A DNA stretch of 64,000 nt, taken from contig JADNRZ010000002.1 in assembly GCA_015501605.1 (NCBI GenBank), positions 1,302,001-1,366,000 on the forward strand, written 5' to 3'. Made by a program: the position numbers and the translations under genes. This document shows positions 24,264 through 36,656 of this stretch, piece after piece. Position 1 is the stretch's first letter. Each line of letters opens with the position of its first letter. The notes under the pieces were generated by a model. It worked only from the letters and a program-made list of their open reading frames with translations, was not told the DNA's origin and did not search any database. Source of the stretch: Panaeolus papilionaceus (Eukaryota > Basidiomycota > Agaricomycetes > Agaricales).

Positions 24264-27200
24264 ATGCCACGCGACGATCAGGAAAACGATTTATTCGAAA
24301 AAGTCGAAAAAATCTCGAAACATATCTCAACAGATTCCCAATCGCAAACTCTCCTCACATCCCCCACATTATACACAACAAGCTTACCTCCATCGCCTGG
24401 TCGTTCCACCATATATATATCTGGTTAGTGATACCCCGTTCCGACATGTCAGCGCAAATCCCTCACAATTGATCAAATTTGGCAGGTATTATCCTGACCT
24501 TGAAGCAACCTATTAAAGGACCAATATATCTTAAGCTCCTTATAAACGGCCAAGATTTCACTCGCCTTCCATACAAGTACGATCCCCAAGCATCTACGCC
24601 TATCTCTTGGTCACTCGAACCTTTCCTGTACGTGAGGAACGTCTGTCCTTTTGAAGCTGATGACTTTACCACTTACTCCACAGCTCTTTATCTTCCGATT
24701 ACCGCCTGACTATTCAAATTCGTAAACGAAAACTTTGGCTTCAACGATCCTTACTTCACGAAACAACCGTCGATCATCATAATCTACCTCAATTAGGCCA
24801 ACGTTGTAAGATGGCAAATCGCTCTCAAGCATAAACGAGGAGCATAACCGTATTGTGCACAGATGTTACCGTCCATCAAGACCCCTGTATCGAGCTCGAA
24901 ATCGCGCCTGTAGGTCACACCATGAACTCTTCTAGAGACTGAATTAAGACAGTTGCGCCTCAGATGGATAACGCCCTCGAGATGGCCCTTCACACCGGTA
25001 TGGATAAAGCCTCAGATATCATGAGCGCTTTGGACCGCCTTGGGAAGTCCAAGAAATTCTTGGAGACCCTTCTGCAATTCAGCCGTGCAGTGAGCGAGGT
25101 GAGGCAATTCGAATTTATCTAGCACGTCAAAAACGTGAGCTTTTCTGTGCTAGTTGGATCCCATTGCGAAATCCGTTTTAGGGTGTGTTAATGTCATCTA
25201 TAAGGCAGGTATCTTTCTGTTGGATCACTGTAACTTGCACAGGCTCATGTTCGACGCAGTTACTTCGCGAGCAGGATGACTATGATAAAGTTGTCGTGCA
25301 ACTGGCAGAATCCATGGGTCGAACTCTCGGCTACATTGAGGACGTCGAACAGTTTGCACGAATCTACCAGCTAAAGAAGTGTATTGAAGATGTCAAGCCC
25401 CTAATGGAAGATACAACCAATTTCATTTTGATATTCGTCAACATGACTAAAACAGGTGAGCCATCGCGATAGAACCACTTTTCTGACCCCAATTCTAATG
25501 GCGTTTCGCTTGTCATGTCGAAAGAACAAATGTTCAAGTCAAGAAAAGTCCAGGATCAGATCGACAAGCTTGTCAAGCGATATGAAATATTTCAAGAACA
25601 GTTTGATCGTGGAACGAACGTTCAATCGCTGGTGACGGTGGAGGCTGTCTTACAAACGATTTGTGAGCACCAAGTGGGAATGTCAATCACACCATCTAAT
25701 TTTCTGCAGCCAGCGGGAAAGATGACCACCTTCTTCAAGAACTGCGACCAAGGCATTTCACTAGCAACTCGCTTGCGGAGGAATGTATGGACGGAACCCG
25801 TGAGGATGTATTATCAACAATCGGAGAATGGGTCGATGACCTTGAAAGTACCAACATCCTCTGGATCCGTGGGTTCCCAGGCGTTGGAAAGTCATCCATC
25901 GCTACTACACTCATCAGTCGGTTGCGCAAATTAAACCGCCTAGGGTCTTACTTCATATTTGAACGGGCAAAGACAACTACCGCAACACCCAATGCCTTGT
26001 GGAGAAATGTTGCGTATGATTTAGCGAGACACTATCCAACGGCGAGGAAAGTTATTATTGAACGATTAGACGATGAAGAGGTTGATGTCGATTCCTCCAA
26101 CGTCAAAACAATTTTTCGAAATCTCATCGAAGCCCCGCTCCTGTCGTCAAATGACATACCAAAAGGTCGCTTACCCGTAATTGTAGTGGACGCCCTGGAC
26201 GAATGCGGTCCCAAAGTCACTTCGCATTCTCCCGATCGCGACGGCCTTTTCTGGACACTGAAACGATGGTCACATCTGCCTTCCAAGTTTAAACTCATCG
26301 TCACCAGTCGAGGTGAGGATGACATTGTTCGCGCTTTGAATCCAATATCCGAGCCGATGGATTTATCATCCGGCCACCATGTCAAGTCACAGGCCTCAGC
26401 AGACATCAAGTTGTACCTCACGGCACAGTTCGGGGCTCTTTCGCAAGATTATACAGAGTCTCTACCGCCAGACTGGCCTGGTGATGCCGTCATCGACGAA
26501 TTTGCCAACCGCGCTGCCGGTTTATTTATTTGGGCAAAAACATTGGTCCAAGTAATTCGAGAAGGCGAGCCTAACAGTCAAATGCGCCAGCTCCTCCACG
26601 ATGGGATAGGTCTGGGTGACGTCTCCTTGCTGTACGCAAGAGTGTTGAGCCGTTCCTTCAGAGTTCCGTCTCCCGATGTGCTTGAATCCTTCCAGCGCGT
26701 TGTAGGCGCTATGGTTTTTGCAAAGCAGCCATTATCTAGACATGAATTTGCGGTACTATTCAACATCGAAGCATCTATGATGGATTTCCTCCGGAAGGGC
26801 CTCCGACCTGTCATCGACGACGTCGATGTTATGCGTTTCAACCACCAATCCTTTGTTGAATTTTTGCTGGATAGTGACAAGTGCCCAGGTGGATTTTTGA
26901 TCGTGGAAGAGCCCCAACACTACAGTCTAGCACATGCCTGTGTCGGTATCATGCAAGATTGTCTTCGTTTCAACATGTGCCAGCTACCAACTTCTCACCT
27001 TCGCAACTCGCAATATGAGGACCTCGAGCACCGGATTTTGGAGCATGTTACAACACCTGTTCTATACGCCTGTAAATTCTGGGCAAATCACCTGGAGTCA
27101 TGCCACTACGACCAAGAGTTGTTCGAGGAGGTGCAACAATTACTCTACGAAAAGCTTCTGTTCTGGTTTGAAGTTTTAAGTGTCACAAACGAGATCTATT

Positions 27201-29567
27201 CAGCAGCTGATGCTTTGAATTCTGTCATCGACTGGTGTGCAGTAAGTATCTCTTACGAAATGAATGCCATCCTTGTTGACGTCTCGGTATATTTAGAGCA
27301 ACTCTACGACCGAAAGCCGACATTTTATCCAATTCCTGAAGGACGCTTTGAAATTTGTAGCCGCTTTTGGTGGTGTTATATCTCAAAGCGCGCCCCACAT
27401 TTACATCTCAGCCCTTCCCTTTGCCCCAAAGCGCTCAAAAGTTGCAAAACGGTTCTTAGGTTCATACCCAGGAACACTCAAGCTTCAGTCCGGGCAATAC
27501 AACAGGTGGCCTCGAATTCTTGTTGTGGTCGATGAGCACGAGCGCTCAGTAAATTCGGTTTCATTTTCTCGGGACGGTAAATTCGTTGCGTCTGGTTCAG
27601 GAGACCGGACAGTTTGCGTATGGGATGCTGAGACTGGGGACTTGGTTTCGACACCGTTAGACGGCCATACAAGCTCGGTCAATTCAGTGGCATTTTCAGG
27701 GGATGGACGTAAGGTTGTCTCGGGATCAGACGACTGGACAATCGGTGTATGGGATGCGGAGAGTGGTGATGTTGTAGTTGGGCCTCTACATGGTCATACC
27801 AACGTCGTCAGTTCAGTTGCCTTTTCTTGATGCGGCACTTTCATTGTATCCGGTTCCCATGATAAAACGGTTCGTTTGTGGGTCTTGGATAAAGAGGAAG
27901 TTACATGCCGAATCTTCTCTGGTCATAAGGGGGGAGTGACTGCTGTCGCATTCTCTTCCGACGACCTTTTTGTTGCCTCTGGATCCTTCGATCGCACAGT
28001 CCGAATCTGGGACCGTGCTTCTGGGGACTGCATCTACGGACCGTTTGAAGGGCATTCAAGTTGGGTCAACTGCGTTGCCTTCTCGCCAGACGGAAATTAT
28101 ATCGCATCAGCATCCGAGGACGAAACCATCCAGCTCTGGAATGTCTTGGAAGGGGACGTTGCCTCTGCACCTTGGGAAGGTCATACTGATAGCGTGACAT
28201 CCATAGCATTTTCATCAGACGGTAAACGTTTGGTATCTGGGTCACATGATGAAACGTTGCGAATATGGGACGTTGCGACAGGAGAACTGGCTGGAGGAGC
28301 GTTTACGGGCCACACGAACGGCGTGATGTCTGTCGCTTTTTCGTCCGACGGGAAGCGTCTGGTGTCAGGTTCTCGTGATGAATCGATTCGCATCTGGGAC
28401 GCCAGGCCTCGAGAAGACGAGGACGTATTCACACCGCTACCTGCTCATACAGATGGCGTGACTTCCATTGCGATTTCACCAGACGGAAAGTACATCATCT
28501 CTGGCTCCGATGATGATACTATTCGTATCTGGGATGCTTCAAACGGAACGGCCATCAAAAAGTTCGAAGGACACACTAGTTGGATAAATTCCATCACCGT
28601 ATCGCCTGATAATTCCCTTGTTGCTTCTGGTTCCGACGATCAAACCATTCGCATCTGGGTTATTAGCGACGACGACCACCGATGCACCCAAACGACACTA
28701 AGCGGTCATCGAAATGGCATAACTGCTGTTACCTTTTTCCCGGATAGCCGACGTCTGGTTTCCGGTTCGTACGACAACACCGTCAGAATATGGGACGCAG
28801 AGACAGGAGATGTTCTACTAGGGCCTTTAGAACCCCATGCAAGCTGGGTAACAACCGTTGCGGTTTCCCCTGATGGTGCGCTCATAGCCTCCGGGTCCCA
28901 AGACAATTCGATTGCCATTCTTTCAGCAGAGACAGGGGAAGAAGTTGCAGGTCCCTTCCTTGGACATACTGGGGCGGTTAACTCTGTCGCTTTCTCTCCA
29001 GATGGCAGTCGGATTGCATCTGCGTCGAATGACTTGACGATCCGGATATGGGATGTTACCACAGGGGACCTTCTCCACGCCCCCTTTTTTGGGCACACAG
29101 GAATTATATTATGCGTATCTTTTTCGCCAGATAATCTACATGTTGCATCGGGATCAGCAGACAAAACCATCAGGATTTGGGATTCTGGCACAGGGGAGGT
29201 GGCTCTTGGTCCGTTGGAGGGCCATGTTGGTGCAGTGTTTTCAGTCGCTTATGCACCGGATGGCAGCAAACTTGCGTCTGCGTCAGAAGACGAGATTATA
29301 CGGCTATGGGACATATCCTCTCAAAACATTGCGTCTGAGCTAGTGGATGCAGGGCCTATCGACTTCGCCGATGATTCGGGTCTTCAGAGTGGGTGGATAG
29401 CTGGGCCTGATTCATCTTTGTTGTTTTGGGTTCCGCCCTGGCACCGCTACGGGCTTTGGTGGCCAAGGAACCTTTTAGTGATATCGGAAACACCGACGAA
29501 GTTGGACTTGTCGTGCTTTGAGAACGGTCTAAGCTGGGGAAACTGTCAAGTGCCAGCTAGCAGATAA
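24264..29567 (+). CDS. NACHT-WD40 NLR-like (STAND) protein, frame interrupted by an in-frame TGA at 27828-27830
   Basis: Signal-transducing NTPase of the type linked to fungal allorecognition and innate immunity (HET-E/NWD group). Ten exons (24264-24423, 24486-24627, 24684-24805, 24863-24913, 24953-25098, 25154-25204, 25260-25455, 25525-25662, 25710-27241, 27297-27830) read in frame for 1023 residues to the TGA. After it the same frame stays open for 578 more residues to 29567. Domains in order: C2-like N-terminus (LKQPIKGPIYLKLLINGQDF, SSDYRLTIQIRKRKLWLQ); helical region; NACHT with Walker A GFPGVGKSS and Walker B VIVVDALDECG; winged-helix-like region; linker (SQSAPHIYISALPF); 14 WD repeats, of which two precede the stop; C-terminal SSLLFWVPPWHRYGLWWPRN. 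An in-frame ATG at 24237 is an alternative start. The sixth intron is either GC-AG (25205-25259) or a very short GT-AG. The gene may be a pseudogene, an inactive allele or carry a sequence error. It converges with RAD5. Confidence 0.88.
27535..29330 (+). repeat. tandem WD40-coding repeats (14 units)
   Basis: About 129-bp units, each encoding a WD blade of the form GHTxxVxSVAFSPDG..IASGSxDxTIRIWD. Fourteen units can be counted, enough for two seven-bladed propellers. Unit 3 holds the TGA. Unit 11 is atypical (DNSIAILSAETG lacks the WD). Units 6 and 7 are the most alike (both read VAF/IAFSSDGKRLVSGS), pointing to duplication or conversion among units. Confidence 0.85.
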
Positions 29568-29703
29568 GCCAATTAACTTCTAATCCGTCTTGTGTATATA
29601 AATATGTCGAAGGGGAAAACTAGTTATGTATACCAATGTGATAATTCCGATGAATAGATGATAAATATTAGATGGGTGAAATTGATCTTATGGAAATATC
29701 AGT

Positions 29704-32700
29704 CTACTCCTCATCTCCAAACATAATCTTCAAATTCTGGATGCTGTCGGGGTCGGCTTTGCCGCTTCCTTTAAACGCTTCATTGATTATTGCGGTCTTC
29801 CTCTTTTGTATCCTTAAAACCCTATTTTCGATAGTTCGGTCGACCTGCCAATGATGTAACTCAGCAAGAAGTATACGACAACTCAACAAAATCCGCACAA
29901 TAAAATGGGTAACATAGACCGTTTTCTCTTGCCCAATTCGATGGACTCGGTCAATAGCTGTGAACGAAGTCAATAGGACGATAAAAAGATGGAAGGCCTT
30001 GTGTACCTTGGTGCTCAACCGCAGCATTCCACCAGCAATCCATCTACATTAACGGCTAATATTAGGGGTTTCAGAACAACTCCGTGTTAATAAACATACC
30101 ATGAAGACGTGATTAGCTGTTGTCAGCTAATAAAAGGGTGTTAGGTTGGGCCCAGTTGGCTTCACGAAGAATGTGTCCACGTACATTCAGACCCACGCCT
30201 CCTGCTTTCAGACTCACCACGAGGACTTTGGGTTTTCGAGAAGCACTCTTGAACTCAGAGATAGCTGCACTTTTCTTCTTGATGTCCATTGTACCATCGA
30301 AGCGGTAATGATCAAATCTTTCTCTCTCCAAAACAATGTCGACCAGGTCTAAAAAGCTGGTAAATTGCGAGAATACCACTGCACGGAAGCAAGGGTCTTG
30401 ATCTCTGAGCTTTCCTGGCGTTTCGTCAGTATTTTTCACAATTCACCAAGAAGGTGAACAATATTTACGAAGGTTCTGGATTAGTGCATCCAACTTAGTC
30501 GACGATTGGAAGTTGCTTTTCCTCAAAACGACTTCGGGTTCGGCTGGGTCTTGAGAACCAACAAAATTCGAGTCTTCTCTAACGATTTCTATCAGGTTGG
30601 TGCTCTGCATAGTCCGTCAGCGAAATTGTCGCAAGCTAACAGTGCATATCTACCTTCAAAGGACCAATGGAACAGGTAGGGCAGACAGGAACTTGCTTCC
30701 TTTGCTCGCAGATCCCAATGTGGGACGTGATGCAATCTTTGCAACTAGATAAACACTTTGTTTAGCTGATAGAGGAGTGAGAAGCTTTTAAGTCATAACG
30801 CACAATTGATGCATGCAATCAGGGATGACCACTGGTGTTTCCATTTCATTGAAGCATATTGGACAATCGATATTGTCATCGCCCTTCAGGTTCGCAATGA
30901 AGTTCTGCGCAAAGGCGGTCGGTTGTCCCGATGAAAACCCTTCGCCTGCAGTAAACTTCTGTAACAAGTCATTAACATCAACCCTTTCATCTGTGGGTGA
31001 TAGTGCGCGTTGATCATCGCGCGTCAATACAAGACTCGGATGTAGAACGGCGCGTCTCAGTCTATTATTATGATACGGGAGATCAATAAACCATGTCATG
31101 ATAACAACCCATCCATTTTCTCGTACCTCATTAACATGGCCAAAATGTGGGTGTAATTTTTGCTAACCAACCCCTTAGCATCCAATTGTTCGAAATCGCG
31201 CTTTGCTGAATAGTAAATCGAGTCATAGATCTTTCGTTCCAGAGGTGTGAACTCCAACTGCTCGATTTTTACCTACATATATCTGTCGGTTAGCACCTTT
31301 AAAGTTTAGGCTTAACTGCTTGTAATTACCTCTTTTGGAGGAAGCTCGACAATTTTCCTTCCATCACTATCCCGCATATTTTTCTCCCTTCGAAGCAGGA
31401 TACTTTCCAGGATGATCTGGACGACTTCGATTGCCTTGGGATCTCGTGCCAGGAACGGGACAGTGATAAACCTTCGAACATTTATCAGTAAATCGAATAG
31501 AGCTATCATTTATCAATGTTTACTTACGAGCGAAAAAAGGCAAATTCTGACCAAGGTTTGAACTGCAAGAATTTACTGTGGTCGATATATAAAAAATAAG
31601 TCTAATCACAGAATCTCGGGATGGGTTGCTCACATTAAAGAATACAAATCCTCCAAGCGGTTGACGATAGGAGTCCCTGTAACGGCCCATTTTCTTCGAG
31701 CCGACAAGTCATATACCGCCTTGGCCGTTTTACTGGTTCTGGATTTGCATGAATGAGCCTCATCAAGTATGACTCTAAACCACTCAACTAAGCCAAGTAA
31801 GTAGTGGGACACAGCAAATGGTAACATGGCTTACTGTCGAATATAGGGGACTTGCTTCTGCTATTCCTATCCATTTTAGCATGCTCAGAGGCGAGAATGC
31901 CATAAGAGGTGATGACCACTATCAGCGGTTTATCTTGTCCCTCGACGTCATCGTCACTAACGATGGCGTCAATGTCAAGTCGGTTTTGCCCATGCCAAAC
32001 GGTGATAGACAGCGTCCCAGGTTTACTCGACCGCGCCAGTTCCTCGCCCCATTGGTTGATCAAAGAAGTTGGCGCAACTACCAACGTACCTGAAGGCGGT
32101 CGGCGCACGCTGGGCTTCCGAGAATCAACCCTAAAATTGTTGTTTATGCGCAATTGTTTGGGCTTCGTTGGATGTGACGCCTCTTCTTGATTAACGTCTT
32201 CCTCTTGAGAAGGAAGTGCAGTTTGGATCAATGCCGACAACATGATGGTTTTACCCATGCCCACTAGTGTACGTTATGGTCAGCGCCCTTGTTTTGATTT
32301 GTATAATCAATTCAAAGCCTACTTTCTAGAGAGCAGTGGAGATTGCATCCATTTAGCTATCAAACGCTGTGATGGGTCAGAAAAAGCTTACCGTCACTAG
32401 TTGAGCATTTGTGTTAGCGTTATTTATGCATAGAAACCAAACGACTTACGCCAGGATACCTCCTCGACAGTTTCTTTCCGCCTTAGGAAAGTTCAGACTC
32501 AATTCGCCAGAATAAGGGTTGGAGTAGAACGGCTTTTCCTCAGCTGTAAGATCGATGATCCCATCCTCTGTTGGTTCCGGAGGAAATGTGTACCTATACC
32601 GGTGTCAATTCCCAAGTTTTCGTAAATTGCAGACGGAACCAGCATACACTGCCCAAAGCGGATGCATCGACGAGGCCTCACGGGCATCCAAGCTGCCGGT

Positions 32701-34272
32701 TTCCAAAGAGTGCATCCAACTGCACCTAGTTAGTTTTGGATACGTTACATGAGCAAGAAGAAGGCTTACAACAAGGCTTGCTTTTGGTATGTGCGCAGCG
32801 TCAAGGCAAAGGTTTCATTGGGTTCCATTTCACCCATGGTTTGATCGTGATGCTGGGCCCTACAGTATATTCAGCGTTGTAGATGTCTGATGACTCGATC
32901 TACATACCTTTCATAAATCGTATCAAGGTCGTTCTTCGATAAATTTTCTGCGTCATCCACCTCGATTTCTTCTCCGTCACCCACAATCTCCTTCACCTTT
33001 TTTGATTTTATCGATTTCAGGGCCTCCCCATAAAAAGCTGGATCTGGACCTTTTCCTTTGACGTTAGCTCCTCCCTGAGGCTCAAGTCCAACGACATTGA
33101 AAAGGTGTACAATCGCCTGCTTTCTCTCTCGCAAGGAACTTAAAAGTGTCATGAGGATTTGCGGTATGTCGTCACTAGTAGGAAACGAATATACGCACCT
33201 CTCTTCCCCTGTTTCAAGGCCTTCTTGTAGATTGAAGCGTATGGAGCTTTGATATTCAGATGAGTCTCCGTTTGAGCGTAGAGGTTTAAAGGCCGCTTCC
33301 AGCAGATAAATATGCAACGTGACAATTAAACTCGCGCCAGTTCTTAACTTTTCAGGGCAGTCAGTCATCACAGCACGAATACGAATGAAACCTGAATGAA
33401 TTTATAATGAGCGCATCTTAACTCTGGGGCATCTTGGTGAGAGGCATACCGAGCTCAAGTAGTTTCCATATCCACCAAGAAGACTCCATGGGCAACCTCC
33501 CGAACTCTAGACTTGATTATTATACAGCAATGTTGGAGACTAAATTGAACGTACCAAACCCCCTCAAGTTCACCAAGCGAACGATATGTTCGTTTTTTCT
33601 CTTTTTCGGAGCACTCTTTGCAGGCTGCTTCAACATACTGGTTAGCGTAGCCTGCTTCTTTACTGGTGCTGGATTTTTCTTCTTGAGGTCGGCCTTTTGG
33701 CTTGTATTTTCTTCATCTTCGTCGCGTTGGACAAGAACAACGTCGTTGGGCTTCACATATCCCTTTCCGGAAACGTTACTCCAAGCATTAGCTATGACTA
33801 GTTCTCCTAAGTAAGGCGGCACAAAGCCCTCAGCGAGCTTGTTGTTTGGAGAAGGTGCAGGAGAGAGACGGGGCTTTTTCGAGGGCTTTGCTTTCTGGGA
33901 GTTGTTTAATGAGAGAGGGCGCTTATTTTGTTCTCTCTTAATGGGTTGATGTGGCTCTGCTATAAGTTCTACGTCAGAATCTTGTTTGCTGGTCGCTTGG
34001 ACTGGGTTTGGTGCGTTCTGCTCTTCTTCACTGATCATGGAATATTTTTGATCCTCGTCATCACTGTCCTGCAAAAAAAGAGGTTGTGGGATTGGAGACG
34101 ATCTTGGAGAAGAAGTGTTTGGACTATGTGGAACGACAGGACTTGGAGGGTGGCTTGATGTGTACGGGGTTGAAGGTGCAGTAGACTCCATCACAACATC
34201 GTCATTTTCCTCATCTGAACCAGCAAAAAACAAGCCTTCAGGTGGACTACTGGGTAATTCAGAGGGAACCAT
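29704..34272 (-). CDS. RAD5: RAD5-type DNA repair helicase / E3 ubiquitin ligase (HIRAN-SNF2-RING)
   Basis: Post-replication repair protein: remodels stalled forks and polyubiquitinates PCNA. Many short introns. N-terminus: acidic/Ser-Pro disorder, then a PIP-like segment ([13 protein letters not shown]) and a HIRAN domain (near 33250-33830; [33 protein letters not shown]). SNF2 domain near 31600-32700: [18 protein letters not shown] (motif I), [18 protein letters not shown] (motif II), [16 protein letters not shown] (motif III). RING finger near 30660-30900: [20 protein letters not shown] then a second Cys set ([10 protein letters not shown]). Helicase [15 protein letters not shown] and [16 protein letters not shown]. 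The end MFGDEE matches the family's usual ending. ATG at 34272 (MVPSELPSS) is preferred over 34314, because the longer form would read through an ACGCGT promoter box. Divergent from CCT7. Confidence 0.94.
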
Positions 34273-34291
34273 TGTGGATATCAAGAAAGAA

Positions 34292-34337
34292 ACGCGTGTT
34301 GAAGATCGAGTCAATTACGAGACGCGTCGAAACGCGT
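34292..34337. promoter_or_regulatory. cluster of three ACGCGT (MCB-like) boxes in the RAD5/CCT7 promoter
   Basis: ACGCGT occurs at 34292-34297, 34322-34327 and 34332-34337, 20-65 bp upstream of the preferred RAD5 ATG and 115-160 bp upstream of the CCT7 ATG. In ascomycete yeasts clustered ACGCGT is bound by MBF and drives G1/S expression of replication and repair genes. Three copies in 46 bp is far above chance for a hexamer expected roughly once per 4 kb. Confidence 0.6.
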
Positions 34338-34452
34338 AGACGTAAAAAACACAGACAAACAAAGTTGATGATGCAAAAGTCAAAGGCTCATCACACTTTG
34401 CAGTGATCCAACTCAACGATCTCTTATACACAAGATGCAGAGAGGTTTACCG

Positions 34453-36400
34453 ATGGTATTATTTAAATTTTATTCTTAAAGTATGCGATCCTGATGTTAA
34501 ACCCTTTTTTTTTCAGCAACCCACTGTCGTGCTCCTCAAGGAGGGCACAGATACTTCACAAGGAAAACCCCAGTTGTTGTCCAATATATCGGCATGTCTT
34601 GCTATATCTGAGACTCTTGCGAGCACACTCGGTCCTCGTGGAATGGATAAACTTATCGTCAATGAGAGAGGGGAAGCGCAAATCACCAACGATGGTGCAA
34701 CTATCCTGAAATTACTTGATATCGTTCATCCAGCGGCGCGAACACTCGTGGACATCGCCAGAGCACAGGACGCAGAGGTCGGAGATGGAACCACGAGTGT
34801 TGTCTTACTCGCTGCACAGTTTCTCAAAGAAGTCCGAGGGTTTATTGAAGAAGGCATCAGCCCACATATTATCATGAAGGGTTTCAGGCAGGCATCTCAG
34901 TTGGTACGCCTTTCACTTGATCTCTTTTCCCGTGTTCAATCAACTAATCCCCTTCTAGGCTCTGGACAAAATCAAGGAACTGCAAATCCCAGTGGTCAAA
35001 TCTGATCCAGAGTACGTTTATCAATTTGACGCGACGGTGTTGTATTGATCTGCAATCCAGGCAATTCCGCTCCCTTTTGATCAAGTGCGCGTCAACGTCG
35101 ATGTCATCCAAACTTATCCATTCGGAAAAGCCCTTTTTCTCCAACATGGTGGTTGAAGCTATTCAAAGTCTGGACCAAGACGACCTCGACGAGTCTCTAA
35201 TTGGTGTGAAGAAGATCCCTGGTGGAGGCCTGCAGGATTCGCTCCTGGTCAAAGGCGTAGCTTTCAAGAAAACATTTACCTATGCGGGTGCCGAACAACA
35301 GCCGAAGCATTTCGTCGATCCCCTCATTATTTGCCTGAACGTGGAGCTAGAGCTGAAGGCTGAAAAAGATAATGCCGAGGTTCGAGTCGATGCAGTTTCA
35401 GAGTACCAGGCCATCGTGGACGCAGAATGGGAGATCATCTATCGAAAACTACAAGCAATCGAAAGCACTGGTGCCAAAGTAGTCTTAAGCAAGCTTCCCA
35501 TTGGAGATCTTGCAACCCAATGGTTTGCCGATCGTGATATCTTCTGCGCAGGTCGAGTAGGAGCAGGTGACCTCCGTCGAGTGGTGCAAGCTGTGGGTGG
35601 TTCCGTTCAATCAACTTGTTCAGATATCGCTCGGGAGCATCTAGGAACCTGTGGATTGTTTGAAGAGCGACAGATTGGTGGCGAAAGGTACAACATCTTC
35701 GAGGGATGCCCTAAAGCCAAGACTTGTACCTTGCTCCTTCGAGGTGGAGCTGAACAATTTATCGCAGAGGTTGAGCGCAGTCTACATGACGCTCTCATGG
35801 TCGTTAAGCGAGCTGTCAGGAACGGGGAGGTGGTAGCCGGTGGGGGTGCGATAGAGGTAAAAAAACCCATCAGGTTCTCCGTCTTAATCTCATATTTCTA
35901 ACGGTATTTGATGGATTAGATGGAGCTATCCACTCATATTCGCAAGCATGCCCTTAGCATCCCTGGAAAAATGCAACTGATTATGACTGCTTTTGCGAAG
36001 GCTTTGGAAATTATCCCGCGTCAAATCTGCGATAATGCAGGTTTAGACTCCACAGATGTTCTCAACAAGCTTCGTAAGAGACACGCTGATGGAGAGAGAT
36101 GGTACGGAGTTGATGTCGACGGCGAAGAGGGGATTCGGGACAACTTGAAAGCGTTTGTCTGGGAACCCAGTCTCGTGAAAATGAACGCTATCTCTAGCGC
36201 GACGGAGGCAGCATGTTTGATCTTGAGTGTGGATGAGACCGTTAGGAATCCACAAAGCGAAGCTGTGAGCTGATTTACGTTACTTTACTTGTTCCTGATT
36301 TAACTCTTGATTCTACCAGCAAAACCCTGGACCTAAGGCGCCCCCTGGTGCTGCACAACGCGCCTTACGAGGCAGGGGCAGAGGGATGGGTCGCAGATAG
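34453..36400 (+). CDS. CCT7: CCT/TRiC chaperonin subunit eta
   Basis: Subunit of the cytosolic ring chaperonin that folds actin, tubulin and others. Six coding exons (34453-34455, 34517-34903, 34959-35011, 35061-35856, 35920-36264, 36320-36400) give 554 residues, the usual length. The first coding exon is the ATG alone, followed at once by GTATTATTT and a 61-nt intron; then [16 protein letters not shown]. Group II chaperonin signatures: [35 protein letters not shown], and the ATP-site [11 protein letters not shown]. Eta-specific sequence includes [16 protein letters not shown] and [17 protein letters not shown]. The Gly/Arg C-terminus ([10 protein letters not shown]) is normal for eta in fungi. 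It shares its promoter with RAD5. Confidence 0.97.
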
Positions 36401-36656
36401 AACGTAATTGATCTTCGCAATACATCCCGTTACTAAAAATAGGCTTGTCACATCCCTTTCGGGCTAATGGAATCTGCATTGCGCCATTGTATGAAGCATA
36501 GACGCAATGAACCTTATCTCGTTCGCAATCTCATCGTTCATATACGAAAAATTCCACAATTGCTCGTATCTAATATTTCATTCAAGCTTATATCCATTGC
36601 TTTAAATACCATGCAGTTACTCCTGCTTTTTCCCGCATCACCCCTCTTCACTCATC

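Noticed and set aside
27242..27296. Apparent frame change between the NACHT and WD40 halves, as if two genes
   Set aside because: A 55-nt intron with donor GTAAGT and acceptor ATATTTAG joins them in phase 0 and yields the family linker (FIQFLKDALKFVAAFG).
27828..27830. TGA as recoded selenocysteine or programmed readthrough
   Set aside because: Fungi of this group are not known to use selenocysteine, WD repeats do not need it, and no readthrough context is evident.
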